Assembly (NCBI GenBank): GCA_937926555.1
Contig: CALAZX010000130.1
Coordinates: forward strand, 1 to 12,605
Direction of reading: 5' to 3'
Source: an uncultured Negativicutes bacterium
GTDB taxonomy: Bacteria > Bacillota > Negativicutes > Acidaminococcales > Acidaminococcaceae
DNA: 12,605 nt
Made by a program: the position numbers and the translations under genes. Each line of letters begins with the position of its first letter. The stretch's first letter is position 1. Below are positions 6,329 to 12,605 of this stretch, one piece after another. The notes under the pieces are model-generated. The model ran no database searches and was not told where the DNA came from. It saw only the letters and a list, made by a program, of their open reading frames with translations.

Positions 6329-6416
6329 TATTTCCCGGGCAATTTTTCCCTCTTTGACAGAAAAGTTCACAAAAAAGCTAGGATTTGATTTTTTCTCCGC
6401 CCTTTTTTCTCCCCAC

Positions 6417-6432
6417 CGTTACATTTGTAACG
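6417..6432. promoter_or_regulatory. 16-bp dyad between hisR-like gene and metN
   Basis: CGTTACA-TT-TGTAACG is a perfect inverted repeat with 7-bp arms. It shares TTTGTAAC with the site at 6292-6299 in the regulator promoter. It lies about 90 nt upstream of the hisR-like promoter and 58 nt upstream of the metN -35 box, in DNA with no gene. It could be a repressor operator; the protein is unknown. Confidence 0.35.
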
Positions 6433-6489
6433 TTCTGCCGTTTTTCTCCTCTTTTCCATCCGTCTTTTCTACATTAATACAAATTGTCA

Positions 6490-6518
6490 TTGACAAGCAT
6501 GCGGATAAAATGTATCAT
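6490..6518 (+). promoter_or_regulatory. Sigma-A-type promoter of metNI
   Basis: A consensus TTGACA at 6490-6495 is followed by a 17-nt spacer and TATCAT at 6513-6518. Transcription would start near 6525, about 35 nt before the first riboswitch stem, which is the expected arrangement for an S-box leader. Confidence 0.75.
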
Positions 6519-6557
6519 TGTACTATATTTTAATACACATTCTATAACTGAATACCA

Positions 6558-6655
6558 ATTCATCAAGAGTAGCGGAGGGAATGGCCCTGTGATGCTACGG
6601 CAACCACACTTTGTGAACGGTGCCAAATCCAGCGGGTGACCCGGCAGATGAAAAC
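6558..6655 (+). promoter_or_regulatory. SAM-I (S-box) riboswitch
   Basis: The stretch carries the S-box hallmarks in order: CATCAAGAG with the kink-turn side, GGAGGGAATGGCCC, CGGCAACC, GGTGCCAAATCC and the closing GATGAAAA. The P1 stem pairs TTCATC (6559-6564) with GATGAA (6648-6653). In this class S-adenosylmethionine binding stabilises P1 and turns downstream methionine genes off. It lies directly before the terminator and metN, so it identifies the transporter's substrate as methionine or a close derivative. Confidence 0.95.
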
Positions 6656-6699
6656 TCTACGGAAATACGGACTCTTCACCTCTGGCGAAGAGTTTTTTT
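6651..6699 (+). terminator. Riboswitch-controlled terminator and antiterminator
   Basis: The terminator stem ACTCTTC (6671-6677) pairs with GAAGAGT (6687-6693), extended by an inner CC/GG, and is followed by a run of T to 6699. The competing antiterminator pairs AAAACTCT (6651-6658) with AGAGTTTT (6689-6696); its left arm overlaps the 3' side of riboswitch P1. When SAM is bound P1 forms, the antiterminator cannot, and transcription stops before metN. Confidence 0.92.
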
Positions 6700-6797
6700 G
6701 TGCCCCGCGGCCCAGGCGGCGGGATGCTGAACCTGTTGACCGGAATCTCTCCGGAGGTTTCCGGACTCTCACTATAGAATGTAGAAAGGACCAAGGC

Positions 6798-7835
6798 ATG
6801 ATTAAACTAGTAAATGTAGAAAAAACGTATGTAAGCAAGGCCGGCAACATCGCCGCCCTGAAGAAGACCAATCTGGAAATCAAGGAAGGCGAGATTTTCG
6901 GCATCATCGGTCTGTCCGGCGCCGGAAAATCCACTCTGATAAGGTGCATCAACATGCTGGAGGTTCCTACCGGCGGTCAGGTGTTTGTCGATGGACAGGA
7001 ACTGACTGCCATGTCTGAAGGAGAGTTGCGCAAAGCGCGGCAGAGCATCGGCATGATCTTCCAGCACTTCAACCTGCTGTCATCCCGCACCGTCTATGAC
7101 AACGTAGCTTTTCCTCTGGAGATCCAGGGACTTTCCAAAGAAGCCATCCGGGAGCGGGTGATGCCGCTGCTGGAACTGGTGCAGCTGGAGACCCGGGCGG
7201 ACTACTACCCCAGCCAGCTCTCCGGCGGTCAGAAACAGCGTGTGGGCATCGCCCGGGCGCTGGCCTCCAATCCGAAAGTGCTCCTCTCCGACGAGGCCAC
7301 TTCCGCGCTGGACCCCCAGACCACCAAATCCATCCTGCAGCTGCTGCGTGACATCAACAAGCGCATGAACATCACCATCGTCATGATCACCCACCAGATG
7401 GAGGTCGTGAAAGAGATCTGCGACCGGGTGGCTGTCATCGAGGGCGGCCACATCATCGAGGAGGGCCCCATGGCCAAGGTGTTCACCGAGCCCCAGCAGC
7501 CCACCACCCGTGAGTTCGTCAAGACCGTCAACGAGGTCCATGTGCCCGACCTGATCGCGTCCGGCGGCATCAAGGACACCTACTTCGACGGCGCCCGCCT
7601 CATCGTCAACCTGACGTTCCTGGGCAACAGCGCCGGCGATCCCCTGGTATCCTCCATGATCAAGAAGTACAACGTGGACGTGAACATCATCTCCGGCAAG
7701 GTGGACTCCCTGAAGGACACCCCTTACGGAACGCTGCTCATCGAGATTCTCGGTGACCGGGAGGGCATCGCCCAGTCCCTGCAGTACATGAAAGACGCCG
7801 ATATCAGACTGGAGGTGATCGGATATGTCTCCTGA
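6798..7835 (+). CDS. metN: Methionine ABC transporter ATP-binding protein MetN
   Basis: MetN is the cytoplasmic ATPase of the MetNIQ importer for methionine. The 345-residue product has the Walker A GLSGAGKST (38-46), Q-loop Gln89, signature LSGGQ (141-145), Walker B VLLSDEA (161-167) with catalytic Glu166, and switch His199 in MITHQ. The C-terminal 80 residues (about 265-345) match the NIL/ACT-like domain through which methionine inhibits transport in this family. The start at 6798 is chosen because AAAGGA lies 7 nt upstream and the protein then begins in the usual way (MIKLVNVEKTY). A longer open frame reaching back through the riboswitch and terminator is not translated sense. The gene is under SAM riboswitch control and overlaps metI by 11 nt. 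Confidence 0.96.
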   Translation: MIKLVNVEKTYVSKAGNIAALKKTNLEIKEGEIFGIIGLSGAGKSTLIRCINMLEVPTGGQVFVDGQELTAMSEGELRKARQSIGMIFQHFNLLSSRTVYDNVAFPLEIQGLSKEAIRERVMPLLELVQLETRADYYPSQLSGGQKQRVGIARALASNPKVLLSDEATSALDPQTTKSILQLLRDINKRMNITIVMITHQMEVVKEICDRVAVIEGGHIIEEGPMAKVFTEPQQPTTREFVKTVNEVHVPDLIASGGIKDTYFDGARLIVNLTFLGNSAGDPLVSSMIKKYNVDVNIISGKVDSLKDTPYGTLLIEILGDREGIAQSLQYMKDADIRLEVIGYVS

Positions 7836-8487
7836 TATGATCGACCTGCTTATCAAATCCTTTTTGGAAACCTGCTATATGGTCCTGGTCTCCGTGGGCA
7901 TCGCCACCCTCATCGGCATCCCCCTGGGAGTCATCCTGACCATCACCCGTAAAGACCATATCCTGCCCAACGCCTTTGTGAGGAACGTGCTCGGCGCCAT
8001 CGTCAACGCCACCCGTTCCACCCCCTTCATCATCCTGATGGTGGCCATCATCCCCATCACCCGCATGATCGTGGGCTCCTCCATCGGCACCACGGCAGCC
8101 ATCGTGCCGCTGACCATCTCCGCGGCGCCCTTCATCGCCCGTATCATCGAGTCCTCCCTGCTGGAGATCGACAAGGGCATCATCGAGGCGGCCCAGTCCA
8201 TGGGCGCCAGCCCCATGCAGATTATCCGCAAGGTGCTGCTGCCCGAGTCCCTGCACTCCATCGTGCTGGGCATCACCCTGGCGACCATCAGCCTCATCGG
8301 CGCATCCGCCATGGCCGGCGCGCTGGGCGGCGGCGGTCTGGGCGACCTGGCCATCCGCTACGGCTACCAGCGGTTCCAGATGGACGTGATGCTGGCCACC
8401 GTGGTGGTCCTCATCGTCATGGTGCAGGGCATCCAGACCCTGGGCAACTACGTGTCCCGGAAACTGAACAAGAACAAGATCTCCTGA
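7825..8487 (+). CDS. metI: Methionine ABC transporter permease MetI
   Basis: MetI is the membrane channel of the methionine importer. The 220-residue product has the usual length of a MetI permease and about five hydrophobic segments (near 17-40, 56-80, 88-108, 143-165 and 187-206). The cytoplasmic EAA loop that docks on MetN is clear at 121-140 (EAAQSMGASPMQIIRKVLLP), followed by GGGGLGDLAIRYGY (168-181), typical of MetI. It starts inside the end of metN with a strong GGAGGTGAT ribosome binding site and is surely cotranscribed. No substrate-binding metQ follows: the downstream DNA holds a terminator and then an opposing regulator. Confidence 0.96.
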   Translation: MSPDMIDLLIKSFLETCYMVLVSVGIATLIGIPLGVILTITRKDHILPNAFVRNVLGAIVNATRSTPFIILMVAIIPITRMIVGSSIGTTAAIVPLTISAAPFIARIIESSLLEIDKGIIEAAQSMGASPMQIIRKVLLPESLHSIVLGITLATISLIGASAMAGALGGGGLGDLAIRYGYQRFQMDVMLATVVVLIVMVQGIQTLGNYVSRKLNKNKIS

Positions 8488-8778
8488 GACGGAGGAGCGC
8501 GGCGGCATGCCCGTTCCACAGCCCCTTCCCCGTCCGCGAAGACGGGATGCGGGAAGAAGCCGGAGCGCGCTGCTTCGCCTCATCTCCCCGGAGAAAGAAA
8601 GAACGCCATATCCGCGGCCTGTCCACAGCGACAGACGCGGGTATGGCGTTCTTGTTATTTTTCCAGTATCTTCTCATCGGATTCCGCTGTTTTCCACAGC
8701 TTCTTCCTGATTCATCCGTTTAGCGGCAGATTCCGCTCTTTTCCTCCATTTTCCGCCACATCCGGCAGAAACACGGAA
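8488..8778. other. Intergenic region between convergent metI and TetR gene
   Basis: This 291-nt stretch holds no supported gene. It carries a small GC hairpin, CCCGTC/GACGGG (8529-8546), without a T run, the long terminator at 8599-8661, and a short GCTGT/ACAGC hairpin at 8686-8700. A metQ gene would be expected here in many relatives, but no trace of its lipoprotein signal or fold is visible. Confidence 0.6.
8599..8661 (+). terminator. Long-stem terminator of metNI, possibly bidirectional
   Basis: AAGAACGCCATA (8599-8610) pairs perfectly with TATGGCGTTCTT (8642-8653). Inside it a T-G wobble and CCGCG/CGCGG extend the stem to 18 pairs. The 19-nt loop has an inner TGTC/GACA pairing. On the plus strand GTTATTTTT follows. 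On the minus strand the hairpin is followed by TCTTTCTCC, so it could also stop readthrough from the convergent TetR gene. Confidence 0.75.
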
Positions 8779-9456
8779 TCACTTGCGGATACCGTAGAGC
8801 AGATGACGGGTCAGCAGTCCCGCCAGCGCCTTGGGATCCTGGACCCCCTGCTCCAGCGCGGTACGGCTGAACACAATCATGGCCAGGCTGAAGAAAACCT
8901 GCTTGGCGATACGGGCATCGGGCACGGTCTCCTTGAAGAAACCGGACTCCATCCCCTCCCGGAAGACGTACTCCAGGGGCAGGGCCTCCTCATTGAGGAC
9001 CACGTGATAACGGAGGATCTCCCGCTGGACTTTCTCCGAGGGCATCTTGCCCCAGCGGAGCATCAGCTTCAGCTCCCCGTCATCTCCCTCCGTGCTGCGG
9101 AATCCCTGGTTGGAACCGGTCATCTCGAAGCAGAGCACCTGCCAGAGCACGGTGTTCTTCAGCAGGAAGCGGATCCACGCCTCCACAATCTGCCGGATAC
9201 GCTCCTCGATCTCCTCAGAGGAGAAGGCGATGTCGTTCAGGGTCTCCATCAGCTCGCCGTGTTTCATGGAGATCAGCGTGTAAAACAAGTTGTCCTTGCT
9301 GCCGAAATATTTGTAGAGTGTCCCCTTGCCGGTGTCGGCCAGGGCGATGATCTCGTCCAATGTTGTCTGGCTGTATCCCTGTTTGGCGAAAATCTCCTCC
9401 GCCGCCAGCAGCAGCCTCTCTTTTTTATCCAGGCTGCGGTATTCTACTATGTCCAT
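8779..9456 (-). CDS. TetR/AcrR family transcriptional regulator
   Basis: The 225-residue product has a classical TetR N-terminal DNA-binding domain: KERLLLAAEEIFAKQGYSQTTLDEIIALADTGKGTLYKYFGSKDNLF (12-58), with the recognition helix around 40-51. The C-terminal part (about 65-225) is a helical ligand-binding and dimerisation domain whose inducer cannot be read from the sequence. The start at 9456 is preferred because GGGAG lies 8 nt upstream; a longer frame of 33 more codons has a composition unlike this family. It is transcribed away from korDABC and shares a 294-nt intergenic region with it, so it may regulate itself and the kor operon; this is inference from position only. Confidence 0.9.
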   Translation of the reverse strand: MDIVEYRSLDKKERLLLAAEEIFAKQGYSQTTLDEIIALADTGKGTLYKYFGSKDNLFYTLISMKHGELMETLNDIAFSSEEIEERIRQIVEAWIRFLLKNTVLWQVLCFEMTGSNQGFRSTEGDDGELKLMLRWGKMPSEKVQREILRYHVVLNEEALPLEYVFREGMESGFFKETVPDARIAKQVFFSLAMIVFSRTALEQGVQDPKALAGLLTRHLLYGIRK

Positions 9457-9620
9457 CAAAAAAACTCCCTTTCTGTCCTGACGCGCCTCCCCGCCCCGGG
9501 ACTTTCTCTGTGTCCTCCAGGGCCTTTTCCCGGCCGGATACCCCTCCGCCGGCATGGTCTGGCGCCTCTGACTGCCTTCCGGATGTGTGGAAGGACTCTT
9601 ACTTTACATTAATTTCCTAT

Positions 9621-9626
9621 ATTATA
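9621..9626 (-). promoter_or_regulatory. Possible -10 box of the TetR-family gene
   Basis: A minus-strand TATAAT (complement of 9621-9626) lies about 165 nt upstream of the regulator start in an AT-rich stretch. The -35 region (around 9644-9650) is weak, with only about three matches to TTGACA. Confidence 0.3.
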
Positions 9627-9660
9627 CCCATTTTCCCGCCTTTTTACCAGTGCCACCCCT

Positions 9661-9688
9661 TTTATAATTCTGACCAATGCGCTATAAT
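9661..9688 (+). promoter_or_regulatory. Probable promoter of korDABC
   Basis: TATAAT at 9683-9688 is an exact -10 box, with a poor TTTATA at 9661-9666 as a possible -35 at 16-nt spacing. Transcription would begin near 9695, giving a leader of about 55 nt before korD. The weak -35 allows for an activator. Confidence 0.45.
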
Positions 9689-9750
9689 TAATGATGGTAA
9701 ACAAATATGTTCTTTATTTTAGGGAATACTTGATAGAGGAGGGTTTCACC

Positions 9751-9939
9751 ATGTTAAAATTCGTATCCAAACGGTGTAAGGGCTGCGGCATATGCGTCAA
9801 CTTCTGCCCCAAAAAGGTCCTCGAAATTACCGAGCTCGAGAAGAGCGCGATCATCAAGGGAAAAGAAGACGAATGCATTGAGTGCGGCCAGTGCGAGATG
9901 CGCTGCCCCGACTATGCGATCTTTGTGGACAAGGAATAA
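9751..9939 (+). CDS. korD: 2-oxoacid:ferredoxin oxidoreductase delta subunit (2x[4Fe-4S] ferredoxin)
   Basis: This 62-residue ferredoxin-type subunit carries electrons from the thiamine-diphosphate centre of the oxidoreductase to external ferredoxin. Two complete CxxCxxCxxxCP motifs are present: CKGCGICVNFCP (9-20) and CIECGQCEMRCP (40-51), each binding one [4Fe-4S] cluster. The start at 9751 is fixed by GAGGAGGG 7 nt upstream; an in-frame ATG twenty codons earlier has no ribosome binding site. It is the first gene of the four-gene unit, 14 nt before korA. Confidence 0.93.
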   Translation: MLKFVSKRCKGCGICVNFCPKKVLEITELEKSAIIKGKEDECIECGQCEMRCPDYAIFVDKE

Positions 9940-9953
9940 AGGAGTGACGTCAC

Positions 9954-11093
9954 ATGTCAAGAATTCTGCTGTTACAAGGTAACCAGGCAGTAGTCGAGGG
10001 TGCTATTGCGGCCGGCGTTAAATTCTACGGTGGTTATCCCATCACCCCCTCTACCGAAATTGCTGAGCAGCTTGCTCTCCGCCTTCCCCAGGTTGGCGGT
10101 AAATTCATGCAGACCGAGGACGAGCTGGCAGGTCTGGGCACCGCCGTGGGCGCTTCCATGGGCGGCAAGAAATCCATGACCGCCACCAGCGGCCCGGGCT
10201 TCTCCCTGAAACAGGAGATGCTGGGTCTGGCCTGCATCGCCGAGATTCCCGTGACAATCGTGGATGTGCAGCGTGTAGGTCCGGCAACCGGTCAGCCCAC
10301 TTCCCCCGCACAGGGCGAAGTGATGCAGTCCCGCTGGGGCACCCACGGCGACCACTGGGTTATCGTGGTATCCCCTTCCAGCGTGCCGGAATGTTTCGAC
10401 CTGACCATCCGCGCCGTGAACCTGAGCGAGAAATACCGTGTCCCCGTCATCATCCTGATGGACGAGGTTGTGGGCCATATGCGCGAGAAGATCGTGCTGC
10501 CTGACGACTACAGCCAGATCGAGACCATCGACCGGAAGACCCCGGACTGCAAAGTGGAGGATTTCCTGGCCTACGGCTGCGAGGAAGGCTCCCTGGTTCC
10601 GCCTATGGCGGCATTCGGCAGCGGCTACCGCTGGCATGTCACCGGCCTGGTGCATGACGAGACCGGTTTCCCGAAAAACGCGCCGGAAGCCACGGTTAAC
10701 TGCTACAACCGTCTCCGCGACAAACTGATGGACAACGTGGACGACATCGTGGAAGTTGAGAACTACCGGATGGAAGACGCCGAGTTCGCCGTAGTGGCGT
10801 TCGGCGGCGCGGCACGCACGGCTTACGAGGCTGTGGACATGGCACGTGCCGAAGGCCTGAAAGTAGGCTTCGTACGCCCCGTCACCATCTGGCCCTTCGC
10901 CGAGAAACAGATGAAAGAGGTTGCCAAGAAAGTGAAAGGCATCCTGGTGCACGAGCTCAATGCCGGCCAGTACGTCCTGGAAGTGGAACGTGTGGTAGGC
11001 AAGGACTGCCCCGTTCATTTCTACGGCAAATACGACAATTCCTCTGCTACTCCCGCACAGATGCTGGCAGAGATCAAGAAAGCCATGGGCTGA
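9954..11093 (+). CDS. korA: 2-oxoglutarate (2-oxoacid):ferredoxin oxidoreductase alpha subunit
   Basis: KorA, with KorB, oxidatively decarboxylates a 2-oxoacid to its CoA ester in the cytoplasm and reduces ferredoxin. The 379-residue product has the pyrimidine-binding domain with GGYPITPSTE (26-35) and QTEDELAG (53-60), SGPGFSL (79-85) and RVGPATG (107-113), then the transketolase C-terminal-like domain II. No gamma domain is fused, consistent with the separate korC. The GYRWHVTGLVHDE segment near residue 223 and the DABC gene set favour 2-oxoglutarate, but branched-chain 2-oxoacids cannot be excluded. GGAG lies 9 nt before the ATG. Arg codons here are mostly CGT/CGC, unlike the CGG-rich his-type genes, which suggests high expression. 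Confidence 0.92.
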   Translation: MSRILLLQGNQAVVEGAIAAGVKFYGGYPITPSTEIAEQLALRLPQVGGKFMQTEDELAGLGTAVGASMGGKKSMTATSGPGFSLKQEMLGLACIAEIPVTIVDVQRVGPATGQPTSPAQGEVMQSRWGTHGDHWVIVVSPSSVPECFDLTIRAVNLSEKYRVPVIILMDEVVGHMREKIVLPDDYSQIETIDRKTPDCKVEDFLAYGCEEGSLVPPMAAFGSGYRWHVTGLVHDETGFPKNAPEATVNCYNRLRDKLMDNVDDIVEVENYRMEDAEFAVVAFGGAARTAYEAVDMARAEGLKVGFVRPVTIWPFAEKQMKEVAKKVKGILVHELNAGQYVLEVERVVGKDCPVHFYGKYDNSSATPAQMLAEIKKAMG

Positions 11094-11114
11094 GTGTGAG
11101 AGGAGGATTATCTT

Positions 11115-11960
11115 ATGAGCGTTATGGAAGATTTAGTTGAGAAATATTTCCGCCCGGGCCGCCTGCCTCACATCTGGTGCCCCGGCTGTGGCAACGGTAT
11201 CATCACCGGTGCCATCGTGAAAGCCATCGATAAACTGCAACTGGACAAGGACGAGGTTGCCATCATCTCCGGCATCGGCTGCTCCAGCCGTTCCACCGGT
11301 TACCTTGATTTCAATACCGCCAACACCCTGCACGGCCGCGCACTGCCTATCGCGACAGGCCTGAAGATGGCGAACCCCAAACTGAAAGTAATCGTTCCCA
11401 GCGGTGACGGCGACGCCACCGCCATCGGCGGCAACCATCTGATCCACGCCGCACGCCGCAATGTTGACATGACCCTGGTGGTATACAACAACAGCATCTA
11501 CGGCATGACCGGCGGTCAGTACTCCCCGATGACCCCCAAGGGATCCAAGGCATCCACGGCTCCCTACCTGACCATCGAACCTTCCTTCAACCTGCTGGAA
11601 CTGGCCAAGGCCGCCGGCGCGACCTACATCGCCCGTGCCACCACCTTCCACGTTCCCACCATGGTTGACGTGATCGCCAAAGGCATCCAGCACAAGGGCT
11701 TCAGCGTGATTGAATGCGTCACCGCCTGCCCCATCAACTTCGGCCGTCAGAACAAGGCCGGCTCCGCCGCCAAAATGATCGAATGGCAGCGTGACCATGC
11801 AGTGATGATGGGCGCCTGGACCCGTATGACCGACGAGCAGCGGGCGGAAGCGAAAGCCGCCGGCAAGTTCCCCATCGGCGTTCTCTTCGAGACCAACGAT
11901 GTGCAGGAGTATACGGAAGCCTATGACGAGATTATCAAACGGGCACAGGGAGGGAAATAA
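11115..11960 (+). CDS. korB: 2-oxoglutarate (2-oxoacid):ferredoxin oxidoreductase beta subunit, thiamine diphosphate binding
   Basis: KorB holds thiamine diphosphate and the catalytic [4Fe-4S] cluster. The 281-residue product has WCPGCGNG (21-28; Cys22, Cys25), GIGCSS (53-58; Cys56) and ECVTACPINFGRQN (200-213), which supply the cluster cysteines. GDGDATAIGGNH (97-108) with YNNSIYGMTGGQYSP (124-138) forms the magnesium-diphosphate site. Length and motif order match KorB and not the longer pyruvate beta subunits. GAGGAGG precedes the ATG, 21 nt after korA. It would form a heterotetramer or dimer of such units with KorA, KorC and KorD. Confidence 0.94.
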   Translation: MSVMEDLVEKYFRPGRLPHIWCPGCGNGIITGAIVKAIDKLQLDKDEVAIISGIGCSSRSTGYLDFNTANTLHGRALPIATGLKMANPKLKVIVPSGDGDATAIGGNHLIHAARRNVDMTLVVYNNSIYGMTGGQYSPMTPKGSKASTAPYLTIEPSFNLLELAKAAGATYIARATTFHVPTMVDVIAKGIQHKGFSVIECVTACPINFGRQNKAGSAAKMIEWQRDHAVMMGAWTRMTDEQRAEAKAAGKFPIGVLFETNDVQEYTEAYDEIIKRAQGGK

Positions 11961-11962
11961 CA

Positions 11963-12496
11963 ATGAAACACAATTTTCGTTTTTCCGGCACCGGCGGCCA
12001 GGGTCTGATCACCGCCGGCATCATCTTGGCTGAAGCCGCCCTGCTGGACGGCAAGGAAGCTGTACAGTCCCAGTCCTACGGACCGGAAGCCCGCGGCGGC
12101 TCCTCCAAAGCCGAAGTCATCATCTCCGACGAGATCATCCATTTCGGCCGCGTGACCTGCCCGGACGTTCTGCTGGCCATGAGCCAGGAGGCAGCCAACA
12201 AATACACCAAGGACTGCAGCAAGGACACCGTGGTTGTCACCGACTCCCTGTTCGTGCAGGATGTACCCGGCACCTACGGGAAACGGATCGACCTGCCCAT
12301 CACCCATACCGCCACCGAGGAGTGCGGCAAGACCCTGTTCGCCAACATCGTGGCGCTGGGCGCTATCGTGGCGCTGACCCACTGCGTATCCGACCAGGCT
12401 ATCGAGAAGGCCGTCCTGAACCGTGTCCCCAAAGGAACGGAAGAGGCCAACAAGAAAGCCCTGGCAGCAGGCATGGCACTGATCAAGAACCTGTAA
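11963..12496 (+). CDS. korC: 2-oxoacid:ferredoxin oxidoreductase gamma subunit
   Basis: This 177-residue subunit corresponds to the gamma domain of 2-oxoacid oxidoreductases, involved in CoA binding and complex assembly. It begins with FRFSGTGGQGLITAGIILAEAA (5-26), the glycine-rich motif of the family, and continues with SQSYGPEARGGSSKAEVIIS (about 37-56), the conserved PExRGG segment. The start lies 2 nt after the korB stop, and its ribosome binding site (AGGGAGGG) is inside the korB end, so the two are translationally coupled. It completes the korDABC set. No further kor-related gene is seen before the window ends. Confidence 0.93.
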   Translation: MKHNFRFSGTGGQGLITAGIILAEAALLDGKEAVQSQSYGPEARGGSSKAEVIISDEIIHFGRVTCPDVLLAMSQEAANKYTKDCSKDTVVVTDSLFVQDVPGTYGKRIDLPITHTATEECGKTLFANIVALGAIVALTHCVSDQAIEKAVLNRVPKGTEEANKKALAAGMALIKNL

Positions 12497-12551
12497 TCGC
12501 ATTGACGAAAGAAAAAACCACCCCGCCAAGGCCAGGATGGTCATAGAGAAA

Positions 12552-12601
12552 GCATCCCTCCACAGGGCAGGATGCGATGCAGAAACAGCAAGAGCGCTGT
12601 T
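12552..12601 (+). other. Hairpins downstream of korC, incomplete at window edge
   Basis: GCATCC (12552-12557) pairs with GGATGC (12570-12575), and AACAGC (12584-12589) pairs with GCTGTT (12596-12601) 4 nt before the window ends. Neither shows a T run within the window. The second could be the start of the kor terminator, but the deciding bases lie outside. Confidence 0.25.
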
Positions 12602-12605
12602 CTCC

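Noticed and set aside
6636..6797. Longer MetN start including 54 extra residues
   Set aside because: The extension reads through the riboswitch terminator and has no family similarity; the ATG at 6798 has a good ribosome binding site and gives the normal MetN start.
9457..9555. Longer TetR start with 33 extra residues
   Set aside because: The added segment is Arg/Pro/Gly-rich and unlike TetR N-termini; the ATG at 9456 has GGGAG upstream.
9945..9952. TGACGTCA palindrome between the korA ribosome binding site and start codon as an operator
   Set aside because: It is only 8 bp, lies inside an operon between the ribosome binding site and the ATG, and is readily explained by chance.

Overview
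The window reads as a chromosomal segment of a fermentative anaerobe of the Bacillota. A SAM-I riboswitch, a YerC-type TrpR-family regulator, a CBS/DRTGG family II pyrophosphatase and a four-subunit 2-oxoacid:ferredoxin oxidoreductase all point there. The GC-rich genes separated by AT-rich, promoter-bearing gaps would suit a member of the Negativicutes such as Acidaminococcus or a relative, but the genus is inference. No mobile element, phage gene, tRNA, rRNA or CRISPR array is visible.

Layout. Positions 1-299 hold an AT-rich gap with a perfect 32-bp palindrome. On the minus strand, read right to left, lie a yerC/hisR-like regulator (6204-5824), a 401-nt leader with repeats, then hisD (5422-4073), hisH (4057-3314), a hisF-family gene (3320-2649), a hisI-hisE fusion (2652-2002) and a CBS-type pyrophosphatase (1937-300). 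On the plus strand a TTGACA/TATCAT promoter, a SAM-I riboswitch with its terminator and antiterminator, and metN-metI (6798-8487) form a methionine-uptake unit that lacks an adjacent metQ. A long hairpin separates it from a minus-strand TetR-family regulator (9456-8779). That gene diverges from korD-korA-korB-korC (9751-12496), which encodes a ferredoxin-linked 2-oxoacid (probably 2-oxoglutarate) oxidoreductase.

The most notable feature is the histidine-type cluster. All four frames are open, closely spaced or overlapping, and have ribosome binding sites, yet three of the four proteins lack residues considered essential in their families. The HisF-like protein has Thr at the catalytic Asp11 position, a shortened first loop and no recognisable C-terminal phosphate-binding motifs. 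The HisI-like domain has no cysteine at all and lacks the Asp-rich metal motif. The HisE-like domain has lost the paired glutamates. HisD has Gly in place of the catalytic Glu of the APEHLE motif. Only the HisH glutaminase keeps its full triad, and it carries an unusual 47-residue tail. hisG, hisB, hisA and hisC are absent from the window. Either a histidine pathway is decaying while its frames stay open, or the cluster has been redirected to another amidotransferase/dehydrogenase function. The sequence alone cannot decide.

The other units fit amino-acid-based anaerobic metabolism: methionine import under SAM control, and oxidative decarboxylation of a 2-oxoacid to an acyl-CoA with reduction of ferredoxin.
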